This document shows positions 50,428 to 59,595 of a stretch of DNA of 64,000 nt, in pieces. The translations under genes and the position numbers were made by a program. Within the stretch, counting starts at the first letter, position 1. Every line of letters starts with the position of its first letter. Source of the stretch: Glaciecola sp. 33A (GTDB taxonomy: Bacteria; Pseudomonadota; Gammaproteobacteria; Enterobacterales; Alteromonadaceae); the NCBI RefSeq assembly GCF_002836745.1, contig NZ_PJAR01000042.1:62001-126000 (forward strand). The letters are read 5' to 3'. The notes under the pieces were generated by a model. That model was given only the letters and a program-made list of their open reading frames with translations, was not told where the DNA came from and did not search any database.

Positions 50428-51831
50428 TTATTGGTCTACGTTTCCTCGAGAAAACCAGTTAAGTGATGAATGTAAATTAACAACGCTACCTACAATAATC
50501 AAAGTGGGTGGCTTTAACAACGCAACTCTAGGATTACCGACAATATTATCAAGCGTTCCGGTAACAACGGCTTGATCTTCTCGAGTTGCTGATTGGATTA
50601 GCGCAATAGGCATCTCTGGAGACATTCCATGTTCAATTAGTTTGTCACAAATTATAGGTAAACCGGTTAGTCCCATATAAAATACAACCGTGTGATTCTG
50701 TTGAACAAGTGCTGGCCAATTTAAATTGATAGTGTCATCGCGCAAATGGCCAGTGGTGAATGTTACTGACTGTGCATGGTCGCGATGCGTTAATGGTATA
50801 CCTGCATAACTCGCCGCTCCTGTAGCGGCAGTAATACCAGGCACTACTTGGAAGTCAATACCATGTTCAATGAGAGTTTCAATTTCTTCTCCTCCACGGC
50901 CAAATATAAACGGGTCGCCTCCTTTCAATCTAACCACTCTGTTTCCAGCTAATGCTTCCTTCGCTAGTAGTTTGCTAATATCTTCTTGTGGGATAGTGTG
51001 ATTGCTTTTTTCCTTTCCAACATAAATTTTTTCCGCGTCTCTGCGCACGAGCTCAAGTATTTCAGGACTTACTAACCGATCATAAACAACAACGTCAGCT
51101 TTTTGCATTAATCTTAATGCTCTGAAGGTGAGTAGGTCGGGGTCTCCAGGACCTGCGCCAACCAAATAAACTTGACCAGCGGGTTTATCACCATTTTTAT
51201 AGGCAATAAGTGCTTTATCGAATTTCGTTTCTGCAAGTTTTTCGTTTCCTTGCAGAATTGATTCACCAATGTCACCGTCAAGCACCTCTTCCCAAAAGTA
51301 GCGTCTGTCAGTTACCGAAGAAAGTGCTCCTTTGACTGTATCGCGGAACTTAGCTGAAAAATCACCTAATAGTCGTATGTTTGCAGGTATAACACTTTCT
51401 AGTTTTTGACGAATATAACGAAGTAAAACAGGCGCAACACCGCCGCTGCTCATTGCGATGATGATGGGTGAGCGGTCGACGATAGATGGTGTAATAAATT
51501 TACATAGCGGTGTGTTGTCAACTACGTTGACGAGCATGTTTTTAGCATGTGCTATATCGTGTATGTGCTTGTTTACAAGTGCATCATCAGTAGCAACAAA
51601 AATCATTTGCTTGCCTTCAATATCAGTATCTTCAAATTTTCTTTCAATTAAAGTAATTTGAGTTGATTCGGCGGCAAGTCGTTTTACTGTGTTACTTACC
51701 CACGGCGATACAATCGTTATTTTTGCCGGAGTTTTTAACAACAGTTCACATTTTCTAGCGGCAACTTCGCCTGCGCCAACTAGTAGGCAATGGATGTATT
51801 CAGCATCGACGAATATAGGGAAATACTTCAT
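50428..51831 (-). CDS. cysG: Siroheme synthase CysG
   Basis: 467 residues, the length of trifunctional CysG. The N-terminal dehydrogenase/ferrochelatase half (about 1-210) has NAD-binding VGAGEVAARK and MSSGGVAPVLLRYIRQKLE. The C-terminal uroporphyrinogen-III methyltransferase half (about 215-460) has VYLVGAGPGDPDLLT, VVYDRLVS, RLKGGDPFIFGRGGEE and GITAATGAASYAGIPLTHRD. It converts uroporphyrinogen III to siroheme for sulfite and nitrite reductases. No assimilation genes are adjacent, and a 1.9-kb gene desert lies upstream. Confidence 0.96.
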   Translation of the reverse strand: MKYFPIFVDAEYIHCLLVGAGEVAARKCELLLKTPAKITIVSPWVSNTVKRLAAESTQITLIERKFEDTDIEGKQMIFVATDDALVNKHIHDIAHAKNMLVNVVDNTPLCKFITPSIVDRSPIIIAMSSGGVAPVLLRYIRQKLESVIPANIRLLGDFSAKFRDTVKGALSSVTDRRYFWEEVLDGDIGESILQGNEKLAETKFDKALIAYKNGDKPAGQVYLVGAGPGDPDLLTFRALRLMQKADVVVYDRLVSPEILELVRRDAEKIYVGKEKSNHTIPQEDISKLLAKEALAGNRVVRLKGGDPFIFGRGGEEIETLIEHGIDFQVVPGITAATGAASYAGIPLTHRDHAQSVTFTTGHLRDDTINLNWPALVQQNHTVVFYMGLTGLPIICDKLIEHGMSPEMPIALIQSATREDQAVVTGTLDNIVGNPRVALLKPPTLIIVGSVVNLHSSLNWFSRGNVDQ

Positions 51832-51976
51832 TAGTGTGCGCGCTTGTCATAAATATTGAGTTTAATTATGAGGGTTATCCTTATTCTAATATAGCAATAT
51901 TTTTAAAGGTAATATTTCATTTTGGAATTAGAAAGCTAAAAGCATTCAGCAATTTCTTTGTTTATGTCAGTTTCGA

Positions 51977-52029
51977 ATGAAGTTTGTGAATGGTAAATGA
52001 AGTTTGTGAATTAAATGAAGTTTGTGAAT
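51977..52029 (+). repeat. Three copies of ATGAAGTTTGTGAAT
   Basis: Identical 15-mers at 51977-51991, 51997-52011 and 52015-52029, spaced 20 and 18 bases. The last one overlaps the first codons of the decayed transposase reading frame. Likely slippage or local duplication at the edge of an insertion; too few and too closely spaced for a CRISPR. Confidence 0.8.
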
Positions 52030-52650
52030 AAGGCTCAAAAAGCCGAATTGATCAATACGCGTTACTTTTATTTGGTATTAATACTACCGCATGAATTAAA
52101 TGTCATCACCCACGATGTAAAAGCAGAACTTTACCGCTCACTGTTTCAAGCTGTCTCGCAGATCCTCGATAAGTTTGCGCATAATCGCAAACGTCTAAAG
52201 GGGTAATTAGGGATAACGATGGCGGTGGATGCGTGGTGACAAGCCTTAAGCCAGCACATTCATGTGCATCGCTTGGTGCCGTGCGGCGTTTGAGATGGGG
52301 CTAATCATTGGCAATAAGTAAAAACTGATTATCTGTTTCCGGTGAAAGCATTATCAGGTGTTTTTAAAGCGAAAATGTGTGAGGCATTGAGGTCTCGGAA
52401 CGTTACTATTCCAGAACCGGATAAGCTGATGTTGGAGCCTTGGTGCGTTTATAGCAAACCGTCTCTCAGTAAGCCTGAAACGGTAATTACCGAGACTATC
52501 GTCAACTCAAGGGCCAATCGATGTCGTCGCAATAAACGCTCATTCATCCAGCAACAACCACAGCGTGCTACTTCTATTAAAAAAGACGCTACTGAAATAC
52601 CGTTTAGCCATCATTGGGCATGTCCGATATGTAAACAGGGAGAATGAATG
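52030..52650 (+). pseudogene. Decayed IS91-family transposase fragment
   Basis: Three pieces in different frames resemble consecutive parts of IS91/IS801-type (HUH) transposases: ELINTRYFYLVLILPHELN (the YFHVVFTLPHELN block) ending at 52206; then, with an internal stop, GITMAVDAW*QALSQHIHVH (the HTWxQxLxxHPHLHC block) around 52208-52285; then LFPVKALSGVFKAKMCEAL, EPWCVYSKPSLSKPE and a C-terminal WACPICKQ (52335-52647). The N-terminal zinc domain and catalytic tyrosines are missing or unreadable. It is therefore non-functional. Similarity was judged by eye. Confidence 0.7.
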
Positions 52651-53703
52651 TTGGCGAGTTCCAGTTTATTACCGGCCTATCAACACAGCATAGGTGAGGT
52701 ATATCGTTTAAGTGGCTGATCAAACTTAACGGAAGATAAGCGGGCTAATCAAATACCGACAATGTTATTCGGCGGCTTGTTTGTTGCCTAAATTGCCAAT
52801 TGGGTGTAATACTTGATGTAACGGACTGCAAATCGAAGAGAGCAGTAAAGCATGACAAAGAATAGGCAACCAATCGTAAACCGCTTTGGCCAATTAGTCG
52901 CTCATTCTAGCGTTGAGAGATTTACAAATTCCTACAGCATAAATCAGACCAAAAATTAAAGAAGCTTTATGTAAACCCGTCAACACGAGTTTATAATTTA
53001 AGGTGATGTATTGATGAAAAGGTTGTTTCAAATAAGTTTTATGTCCATTGTTGTTGCGTGCAATAGCAATGTGTCCTAATCCCGTTATACAGAAATAATT
53101 CTACTTATAAATACGTTAGCGCTCATATGATATACGGTAAATTTTTGTTTTTTAATAAGTTTTACAAATTTGATTTAATTAAAAGATTGGACAAATTAGT
53201 GCAGTGCTAATTTTCACAAGCTTGATGAATTGTGGTAATGATTTTATCGTGCTGTGGTAGCAGACCACTTAAATAGAGCAGGTGAATATAAAGGCTTCCT
53301 CGACAGACTCGCTTTGCGAGTCAATATAAACTAATTGGCAAACGAAAATTGTGAAGTAGAAAATACCAAAAATAGGATAGTTATAAATTGTTAGCGATGA
53401 AGCAACATCGATTCCGATAAATACTCATCGATATATTGTTTGGTTGTTTTCCAACACGGTGCTACTTAAAAAAGAATGATTGATACTAAAATTCCCAATG
53501 TCGTTAATAACATTTTACCCACTCTTGAGTCATGCGTAAATTCGATAACATAAATTGTACCTCTGCAGATATGAAATTTAGAGTGCAAGCGACCTGCAAA
53601 TATATCAACACTTTTTGACGTCAAAATTTTTTGTGTTGCTTATCGATTAACGACGCTTTTGCCGGATATAAATATATTATTTAACAACTCAGGATTTTGG
53701 GCA
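52651..53703. other. Gene desert, about 1.05 kb
   Basis: AT-rich DNA between the transposase remnant and the deaD terminator. Only short open frames exist: 35 codons at 52852-52959 without family resemblance and the lipoprotein-like 53014-53079. There is a clean hairpin GACTCGC-ttt-GCGAGTC at 53306-53322 without a T-run. It is probably degraded mobile DNA. Confidence 0.55.
53014..53079 (+). CDS. Possible mini-lipoprotein or truncated lipoprotein signal (21 residues)
   Basis: MKRLFQISFMSIVVACNSNVS: basic start, hydrophobic core and a lipobox-like IVVAC with Cys16, then six residues to the stop. TAAGGTG lies eight bases before the ATG. It may be the leftover signal of a lost lipoprotein gene or a very small lipopeptide. 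Its position inside a decayed region favours the former. Confidence 0.25.
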   Translation: MKRLFQISFMSIVVACNSNVS

Positions 53704-53730
53704 TAAAAAAAGCCACTCAAAGTGGCTTTC
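53704..53730 (-). terminator. Rho-independent terminator after deaD
   Basis: On the minus strand GAAAGCCACT-ttg-AGTGGCTTTTTTT, 23 bases past the deaD stop. Confidence 0.88.
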
Positions 53731-53752
53731 GTATTTTTACTAGCAGAAGCCG

Positions 53753-55498
53753 CTAACTTTTACGTTTTGGCGGTGTATCAGACCATTCACGTATATTTAA
53801 ACGTTGACCCGCTACGCGTGTTTTTGCGAGCGTTTCTCTAGTTTCTGCAGGCATGCTTTTAGGTAAATCTACAGTCGTAAAGTTATCATAGATTTCAATA
53901 GCACCTATGTTTTTACTGCTGATGTTTGCTTCGTTAGCAATTGCGCCGACAATGTTTCCTGGCTTCGCACCATGCGAATGGCCTACTTCAATTCGGAAGC
54001 GCTGCATACCTTCGTCTGGTGTGCTTGCACCTCTTGCGGGACGCGGTTTTCTCTCATTGCGATCACTTTTGCCACGTTCAGTGCGCTCATTGCGACCTTG
54101 TCTTCTGCCGTTATCACGGTCTCCACTGTCGCTTCGATCATTGAACGTTGGTTTGCTATGCAAATCTGGACGGTCAGATTCTTTTAACAACAAAGGCTCA
54201 TTACCTTGCGCAACTTTGGCAAGTGCAGCCATTATTAAATCTGGAGAAGCTTCAGTTTCTTCCATGATTGATTCAACGATGGGTATGTATGATTCAATCG
54301 ATTCATCATTCATCGCTTCTATAATGCTCTGCTTGAAACGTTCTAAACGTGACTCATTCAATTGTGAAATTGAAGGGATTTCCATGTTTTCTATACGTTG
54401 CTTTGTTGCTTTCTCAATTGCGAACAATAAACGTTTTTCACGATGAGAAATAAACAAAATTGCGTCACCAGTTCTTCCCGCTCGGCCAGTTCTGCCTATG
54501 CGGTGAACGTAGGACTCAGTATCATATGGAATATCGTAGTTAAGAACATGACTGACGCGTTCTACGTCAAGACCACGAGCAACAACATCAGTAGCGACCA
54601 AAATATCAATATCACCACGTTTCAGTTTCTCAACCGTTCTCTCGCGCGCATTCTGCGGAATATCACCGTTAAGGGGTTCAACAACATACCCACGCGCCAT
54701 TAATTTGTCGGCTAATTCAACTGTCGCTGTTTTAGTACGCACAAAAATAATCATACCGTCGAACTTTTCAACTTCCATGATGCGAGTTAATGCTTCTAAT
54801 TTATGATGACCTGCAACTTGGCAATAACGCTGCTTGATCATGCTCGCAGATGAAACAGTTGACTCAATTTTAATATGCTCTGGATTCTTCAAATAACGTT
54901 TTGTTATCTTCTTAATCGCATCAGGCATTGTTGCAGAGAACAACGCGGTCTGGCGTTCTGCCGGCGCGTGACTTAAAATTAATTCAACGTCATCAATGAA
55001 GCCCATTCTAAGCATTTCATCAGCTTCATCGAGGACTAGAAATTTAAGCTTGTCTAGTTTCAGTGTTTTGCGCTTAATATGGTCTATAATTCGACCCGGA
55101 GTACCAACTACAACCTGAACTCCGCGCTTAAGCTGACGGATCTGATTATCGTAAGACTGACCACCGTATACAGGCAGTACTCGAATTTTTTTCGAAAAAC
55201 TGGCATAGACCTGAAACGCTTCAGCAACTTGAATAGCAAGTTCGCGAGTTGGCGCTAATACCAGAAGTTGTGTAAAGTTCTCGTCTGGGTCAATATTTGC
55301 TAACATTGGCAGTGCAAATGCAGCTGTTTTCCCCGTACCTGTTTGAGCTTGGCCCAAAAGGTCGTGACCCGCGAGTAAAAGTGGAATACTCTTAGCTTGT
55401 ATTGGAGATGGCTTTTCATAGCCTACTTTTTCTAACGCTTGTAATAAATACGTTGGAAGATTTAAATCTTTAAATGTAACATCGACAGTGTCGGTCAT
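53753..55498 (-). CDS. deaD: DEAD-box RNA helicase DeaD/CsdA
   Basis: 581 residues from MTDTVDVTFKDLNLP; a ten-codon longer frame is less likely because AGGATACACG precedes this ATG. Motifs in order: Q motif KPSPIQAKSIP, AQTGTGKT, PTRELAIQ, DEADEML, SATMP, ARGLDVERV and HRIGRTGRAGR. A basic Arg/Asp-rich linker (about 450-490, RNERTERGKSDRNERK) leads to a DbpA-type RNA-binding domain (about 500-575). It remodels ribosomal and messenger RNA, especially in the cold. It is shorter than E. coli DeaD (629) because the linker and tail are reduced. Confidence 0.95.
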   Translation of the reverse strand: MTDTVDVTFKDLNLPTYLLQALEKVGYEKPSPIQAKSIPLLLAGHDLLGQAQTGTGKTAAFALPMLANIDPDENFTQLLVLAPTRELAIQVAEAFQVYASFSKKIRVLPVYGGQSYDNQIRQLKRGVQVVVGTPGRIIDHIKRKTLKLDKLKFLVLDEADEMLRMGFIDDVELILSHAPAERQTALFSATMPDAIKKITKRYLKNPEHIKIESTVSSASMIKQRYCQVAGHHKLEALTRIMEVEKFDGMIIFVRTKTATVELADKLMARGYVVEPLNGDIPQNARERTVEKLKRGDIDILVATDVVARGLDVERVSHVLNYDIPYDTESYVHRIGRTGRAGRTGDAILFISHREKRLLFAIEKATKQRIENMEIPSISQLNESRLERFKQSIIEAMNDESIESYIPIVESIMEETEASPDLIMAALAKVAQGNEPLLLKESDRPDLHSKPTFNDRSDSGDRDNGRRQGRNERTERGKSDRNERKPRPARGASTPDEGMQRFRIEVGHSHGAKPGNIVGAIANEANISSKNIGAIEIYDNFTTVDLPKSMPAETRETLAKTRVAGQRLNIREWSDTPPKRKS

Positions 55499-55703
55499 CG
55501 TGTATCCTGATAGACTGAAAGGGGGCATTGCTGAAGGGATGTGAGAGCCTTCTTAAAAAAAGAATTATATAAGAATTAATGGTTATTTACCACCATTACT
55601 CTTGACTAGTTTGTAACCACCTGAGTTAGCTACTAATTAATTGGGATGTGAGCCGTTTTTGTATTTCAAAAACAAGTTAAAATACAAGGGAATAGGATAA
55701 AAA

Positions 55704-58541
55704 GTGGACAAAAGAATGAAAAAAAATAATCGTAATTGCCAGCAAAGTATCAACACAACCAATATATTTTTCTCTAATACGAAAGTAATTAAAAAAATAT
55801 CGCTTGCCGCACTTTTGCTATCATCACTAATAGGCTTAGGCGGCTGCCAACAAAAAACCAGTGAGGAACACATCGCTGCTGCTAAAGAGTTTGTTGTGAC
55901 TGGAGATCAACAAGCCGCGATAGTTGAGCTTAAAAATGCCATTCAGTTAGACCCTAAACAAGCAGAAGCGCGTTTTGAACTAGGTAGTTTGTACTTGGAG
56001 CAAGGAAACTATCAAGCTGCTGAAAAAGAACTCAACCGAGCACTGGAACTGGGTTATTCGGCCTCAAAAACGATTCCCTTGCTAGCAAGATCTTACCAAC
56101 GCACAGGAGCGAATGCCGCGCTGGAAGGACTCGAACATGATATGTCCGAGTTGACTGTGGTAGAGAGGGCCGAAGTTGGTTACTACAAGGCGCAGTCTCT
56201 TATTGAACTTGGTAAACCAGACGAAGCGATAGTGTTAATTCAAGAACTAATGCAATTGGATACCAGTTCGGTTTACAAAGGGTTGGCGGGTGTTCTTAAT
56301 TTAGTATTATCAGAAAAGAATCAAGAAGCACTAGAAAGGGCAATTCAATTACAAAATCAAGCACCACTCAACAAAGATGTATTAAATGTGACTGCCCGTC
56401 TCTATTTAATCAACCAACAACCAACCAAAGCGGCTGATGTTTATGCCCAATATGTGAAAGCAGCGCCAGGGGACATTGAAACGAGATTTGCACTGGCAAA
56501 TATGTTGGTTGAGCAAACTAGAACACAAGAAGCTGAAGTGCACGTCGATACTTTATTGAAAATCAATGATCAAAATGCGTTATTGAATCAATTAAAAGGC
56601 GTCATTCGTGCTGCAGACAAAGACTTTGTGAATGCTCAGAAATTTTCTGAAATTGCAATTACTAATGGCAATACTGATCCGATTGTTAGGTTGGTTGCTG
56701 GCTATAGTGCTTTTCAACAAGGTGACTTTGAAGCTGCCGTTTCGCATTTATCGATCATTGCAAGTGGCTTACCTGATAATCACGCAGGCTTGCGCATTCT
56801 AGCGGCCAGTCAATTGCAAACAGGAATGACAACAGAAGCGTCAGAAGTATTAAAGCGACTAGATAACCTAACCGCTGCTGATGCGACCCTATTCTCATCA
56901 ACCGGTTATGAATTGCTGCAATCAGGTGAAGCAAAGAAAGCCAGAGCGTTGCTTAAAAGAGTCGAGGGTATCAGTGAAACTGCGGAAGATTTAACTCGCT
57001 TGGGTGTATTGAAGCTGAGTCTTAATGATATAGACGGTGTGCTTGATCTGGAGAATGCAGTCGCAAAATCACCAGAGTCAGTAACCGCAAAAACGACCTT
57101 GGCGACCGCCTATTTAGCAACAAATCAACTTGAAAAAGCACTAGCGTTGTCGGCTGAATGGAAAAAAGAAGCAAGCAGTGATCCTCAAGGTTTCTTGTTG
57201 GCTGGTGAAGTGGCATTAAGAGAAAATGATTTAGTTAAGGCCGAGGCTGAGTTTCTAAGCGCATCTGCACTTGCGCCAAATAACAATAAAGTGAAAATGG
57301 CATTAATAGGCCTAGATATTCGAAGTGAAAAGTTAGATGCTGCTGTTACTAAACTCGAAAACCTTATTGCTATATCGTCGGATAACCTACCCGCATTGAC
57401 TGCGTATTTTGCAATAAAGCAGCAGCAAGGAAACGCCAGTGAAGGAATGCAACCAACATTGGCGCAATTGCAGAAGACGCCTCAGAATGCCGACATCGTT
57501 GTTCTAGCAGCTAGAATGAGAGCCAGTGATTCTAGTTACGATGAAGCACTTGCTTTGCTCAAATCTATTGCCGCAGATAAAAATGCACCGAATACCTTTT
57601 GGCCAACAAAGGGCATGGCGTTGCTACAGTCTGGAAATATAAAAGAAGCTGAAGCGCATTACGAAACATGGATTGAGTTGGCGCCAAACAATCGAGAAGC
57701 TGCGCTTGGACAATTACTTTTGTTAGACAGTCAAAACAAATACAGCGATGGTTTAGCATTAACTAAACGCTACCTAGATGCCAGAGATGACATTCAGATT
57801 CAAGTTTTGCAAAGCTATTTTCAGGTAATGAGCGGCGACAGTGAAAGTGCCAGAGCCGTCATAGGCGGATTTACTCAAGAAGTGCAGCAACTGCCTTTTG
57901 TCCGCGGTGTTATGGCTAGAATCAAACTTAGAGAGCAGAATCCAACTGGCGCGATTGAAGATGCTGAAGTTGCCTTTAATGCTAACCAAAACTCGAAAAA
58001 CCTACAAGTGCTTGTGATGGCGTATGATCTGACGAAACAAAACGACAAGTCTTACGAGTTGTTAAAGAACTATTCTGCTAGCAAACCCCAAGATTTAACC
58101 GCACTAATGTTGTTAGCCGAAAAAGAAATGGGTAAAGATAAAGGCTCTGCAATTGCCAAATATAAAGATGCGTTAACCTTAAATGAAAATAACTTTGTGG
58201 TACTGAATAACTTGGCTTATTTGTTGATGGAGGAAGACAAACTAAGTGAGGCCTTTGCGTTTGGAAAACGTGCTTTTGATTTAAAGCCAAACCATGCAGC
58301 GACTGTAGATACATACGCGCAGATACTAGTTCGTCAAAATCAACCTAAAGAAGCGCTAGAAGCATATAATAGAGTAATGAATGAAGATGTGAAAAATGAG
58401 GAAATATTCTTAAACTACATTGAAACGTTGTTATTGAATGATAGTAAGGTAATTGCAAAGCGCAGACTCGAATCTCGCACCTTTGTGTTGCCCGAGTCAA
58501 ACACTAGGTTAGCGGAATTAAAGACGCAATACGGCCTATAA
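55704..58541 (+). CDS. prsT: PEP-CTERM/XrtA-type TPR lipoprotein PrsT
   Basis: 945 residues. The start is GTG six bases after AGGA; an ATG 12 bases later is the alternative. A long basic lead precedes a lipoprotein signal with lipobox IGLGGC (Cys48). The rest is a chain of TPR repeats, starting AAIVELKNAIQLDPKQAEARFELGSLYLEQG and ending with KYKDALTLNENNFVVLNNLAYLL. This matches the PrsT family linked to exosortase XrtA exopolysaccharide/PEP-CTERM loci. No exosortase or PEP-CTERM protein is in the window, so this copy is unlinked. It is divergent from deaD. Confidence 0.83.
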   Translation: MDKRMKKNNRNCQQSINTTNIFFSNTKVIKKISLAALLLSSLIGLGGCQQKTSEEHIAAAKEFVVTGDQQAAIVELKNAIQLDPKQAEARFELGSLYLEQGNYQAAEKELNRALELGYSASKTIPLLARSYQRTGANAALEGLEHDMSELTVVERAEVGYYKAQSLIELGKPDEAIVLIQELMQLDTSSVYKGLAGVLNLVLSEKNQEALERAIQLQNQAPLNKDVLNVTARLYLINQQPTKAADVYAQYVKAAPGDIETRFALANMLVEQTRTQEAEVHVDTLLKINDQNALLNQLKGVIRAADKDFVNAQKFSEIAITNGNTDPIVRLVAGYSAFQQGDFEAAVSHLSIIASGLPDNHAGLRILAASQLQTGMTTEASEVLKRLDNLTAADATLFSSTGYELLQSGEAKKARALLKRVEGISETAEDLTRLGVLKLSLNDIDGVLDLENAVAKSPESVTAKTTLATAYLATNQLEKALALSAEWKKEASSDPQGFLLAGEVALRENDLVKAEAEFLSASALAPNNNKVKMALIGLDIRSEKLDAAVTKLENLIAISSDNLPALTAYFAIKQQQGNASEGMQPTLAQLQKTPQNADIVVLAARMRASDSSYDEALALLKSIAADKNAPNTFWPTKGMALLQSGNIKEAEAHYETWIELAPNNREAALGQLLLLDSQNKYSDGLALTKRYLDARDDIQIQVLQSYFQVMSGDSESARAVIGGFTQEVQQLPFVRGVMARIKLREQNPTGAIEDAEVAFNANQNSKNLQVLVMAYDLTKQNDKSYELLKNYSASKPQDLTALMLLAEKEMGKDKGSAIAKYKDALTLNENNFVVLNNLAYLLMEEDKLSEAFAFGKRAFDLKPNHAATVDTYAQILVRQNQPKEALEAYNRVMNEDVKNEEIFLNYIETLLLNDSKVIAKRRLESRTFVLPESNTRLAELKTQYGL

Positions 58542-58551
58542 AATAATTGTT

Positions 58552-58576
58552 GAGGCACCACATTCTGTAGTGCCTC
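58552..58576 (+). terminator. Hairpin after prsT
   Basis: GAGGCAC-c-ACA-ttc-TGT-a-GTGCCTC forms an 11-bp stem with one mismatch starting 11 bases after the prsT stop. No T-run follows, so termination is uncertain. Confidence 0.5.
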
Positions 58577-58608
58577 GACCAACTACCTACTAAGTGGCTT
58601 GCACTTCT

Positions 58609-59409
58609 ATGTTCGAATCCATCCGTATATCCTTGTTTAATTTAAAAGAAAAAAAGCTTTTTGAATTCTTTGTTATTATTGTCATCATTATTTCTGCACT
58701 AGAGATTGGTGCAAAAACATTTGATTTATCAGAGAATTCGTTATCGGTTACAAAGTACCTTGATGTATTTATTACTTTATTTTTCTTATTTGAAATAACC
58801 ATCAGATTTTTGTCCGAAGAAAAGAAGACGGACTTTTTTAAGTCTGGCTGGAACATATTTGACACTTTGGTGGTTGCCATCAGTTTAATCCCAATCAATG
58901 AATCTGAGATGGCCCTGCTTGCTCGATTGATTCGGATTTTCCGCGTATTACGTATGATTTCGATTATTCCAGAGCTGAGAATACTCATTAATTCGTTGCT
59001 ACAAGCTTTACCTCGCTTGGGCTATGTTGTCTTATTAATGTTTATTATTTTCTACATTTACGCTGCCGTCGGAAGCTATCTGTTCCAAGATATTAATCCT
59101 GTTTTATGGGGGGATATTGCGATTTCAATGCTGACCTTGTTTAGAGTCATGACCTTTGAGGATTGGACTGATATTCAGTATGAAACGATGGAAATATATC
59201 CGATGAGTTGGATATTCTACATGACTTTTATATTTTTCACTGCGTTTGCCTTTTTGAATATGGTGATTGGTATTGTGGTTGGAGTGATGGATGAGGAAAT
59301 GCATAAAGAGCGCTTGAAGTCAGAACCTTCAATGAATGAACTACAGGACCAAATTAAAGATATTAGAGGTCAGATTCAAATATTGATTGATCGAGAGAAT
59401 AAGTCGTAG
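58609..59409 (+). CDS. Voltage-gated cation channel (bacterial Nav/Cav-type)
   Basis: 266 residues from MFESIRISLFNLK; a GTG five codons upstream is possible. Six transmembrane segments: S1-S3 (about 18-100), S4 voltage sensor (LLARLIRIFRVLRM, arginine every third residue, about 104-117), S5 (about 140-162), pore loop and S6 (about 200-228). The selectivity filter reads TFEDWTD, with Glu and a following Asp, unlike the TLESW of well-known bacterial sodium channels. A C-terminal coiled coil (about 240-262) fits the tetramerisation helix of this family. Ion preference cannot be settled. It sits between prsT and the shared tolC terminator. Confidence 0.85.
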   Translation: MFESIRISLFNLKEKKLFEFFVIIVIIISALEIGAKTFDLSENSLSVTKYLDVFITLFFLFEITIRFLSEEKKTDFFKSGWNIFDTLVVAISLIPINESEMALLARLIRIFRVLRMISIIPELRILINSLLQALPRLGYVVLLMFIIFYIYAAVGSYLFQDINPVLWGDIAISMLTLFRVMTFEDWTDIQYETMEIYPMSWIFYMTFIFFTAFAFLNMVIGIVVGVMDEEMHKERLKSEPSMNELQDQIKDIRGQIQILIDRENKS

Positions 59410-59513
59410 ATGCTTTTATCGCCTAATAGACTTGGTTCATAATAAGTAACAAAACGGCTTAATTAAGGAAGTGTAGAGTTGGGCTGTTGCAAAAATCTCT
59501 AGGTTGAAAATGC

Positions 59514-59555
59514 AAAAAGCGGCAGTCTAATTTCATTTTGACTGCCGCTTTTTTC
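59514..59555. terminator. Bidirectional terminator between channel gene and tolC
   Basis: AAAAAGCGGCAGTC and GACTGCCGCTTTTT are perfect 14-bp complements around a 12-base loop, with T-runs in both directions. Confidence 0.92.
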
Positions 59556-59595
59556 TAGTGCTAGTTTGTATCGCTACTTACTTGGACTTAGCATG

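Noticed and set aside
51977-52029. CRISPR array
   Set aside because: Three 15-mers with 3-5 base spacers and no cas genes do not fit.
52852-52959. 35-codon ORF MTKNRQPIVNRFGQ...
   Set aside because: No ribosome-binding site or family; inside degraded DNA.
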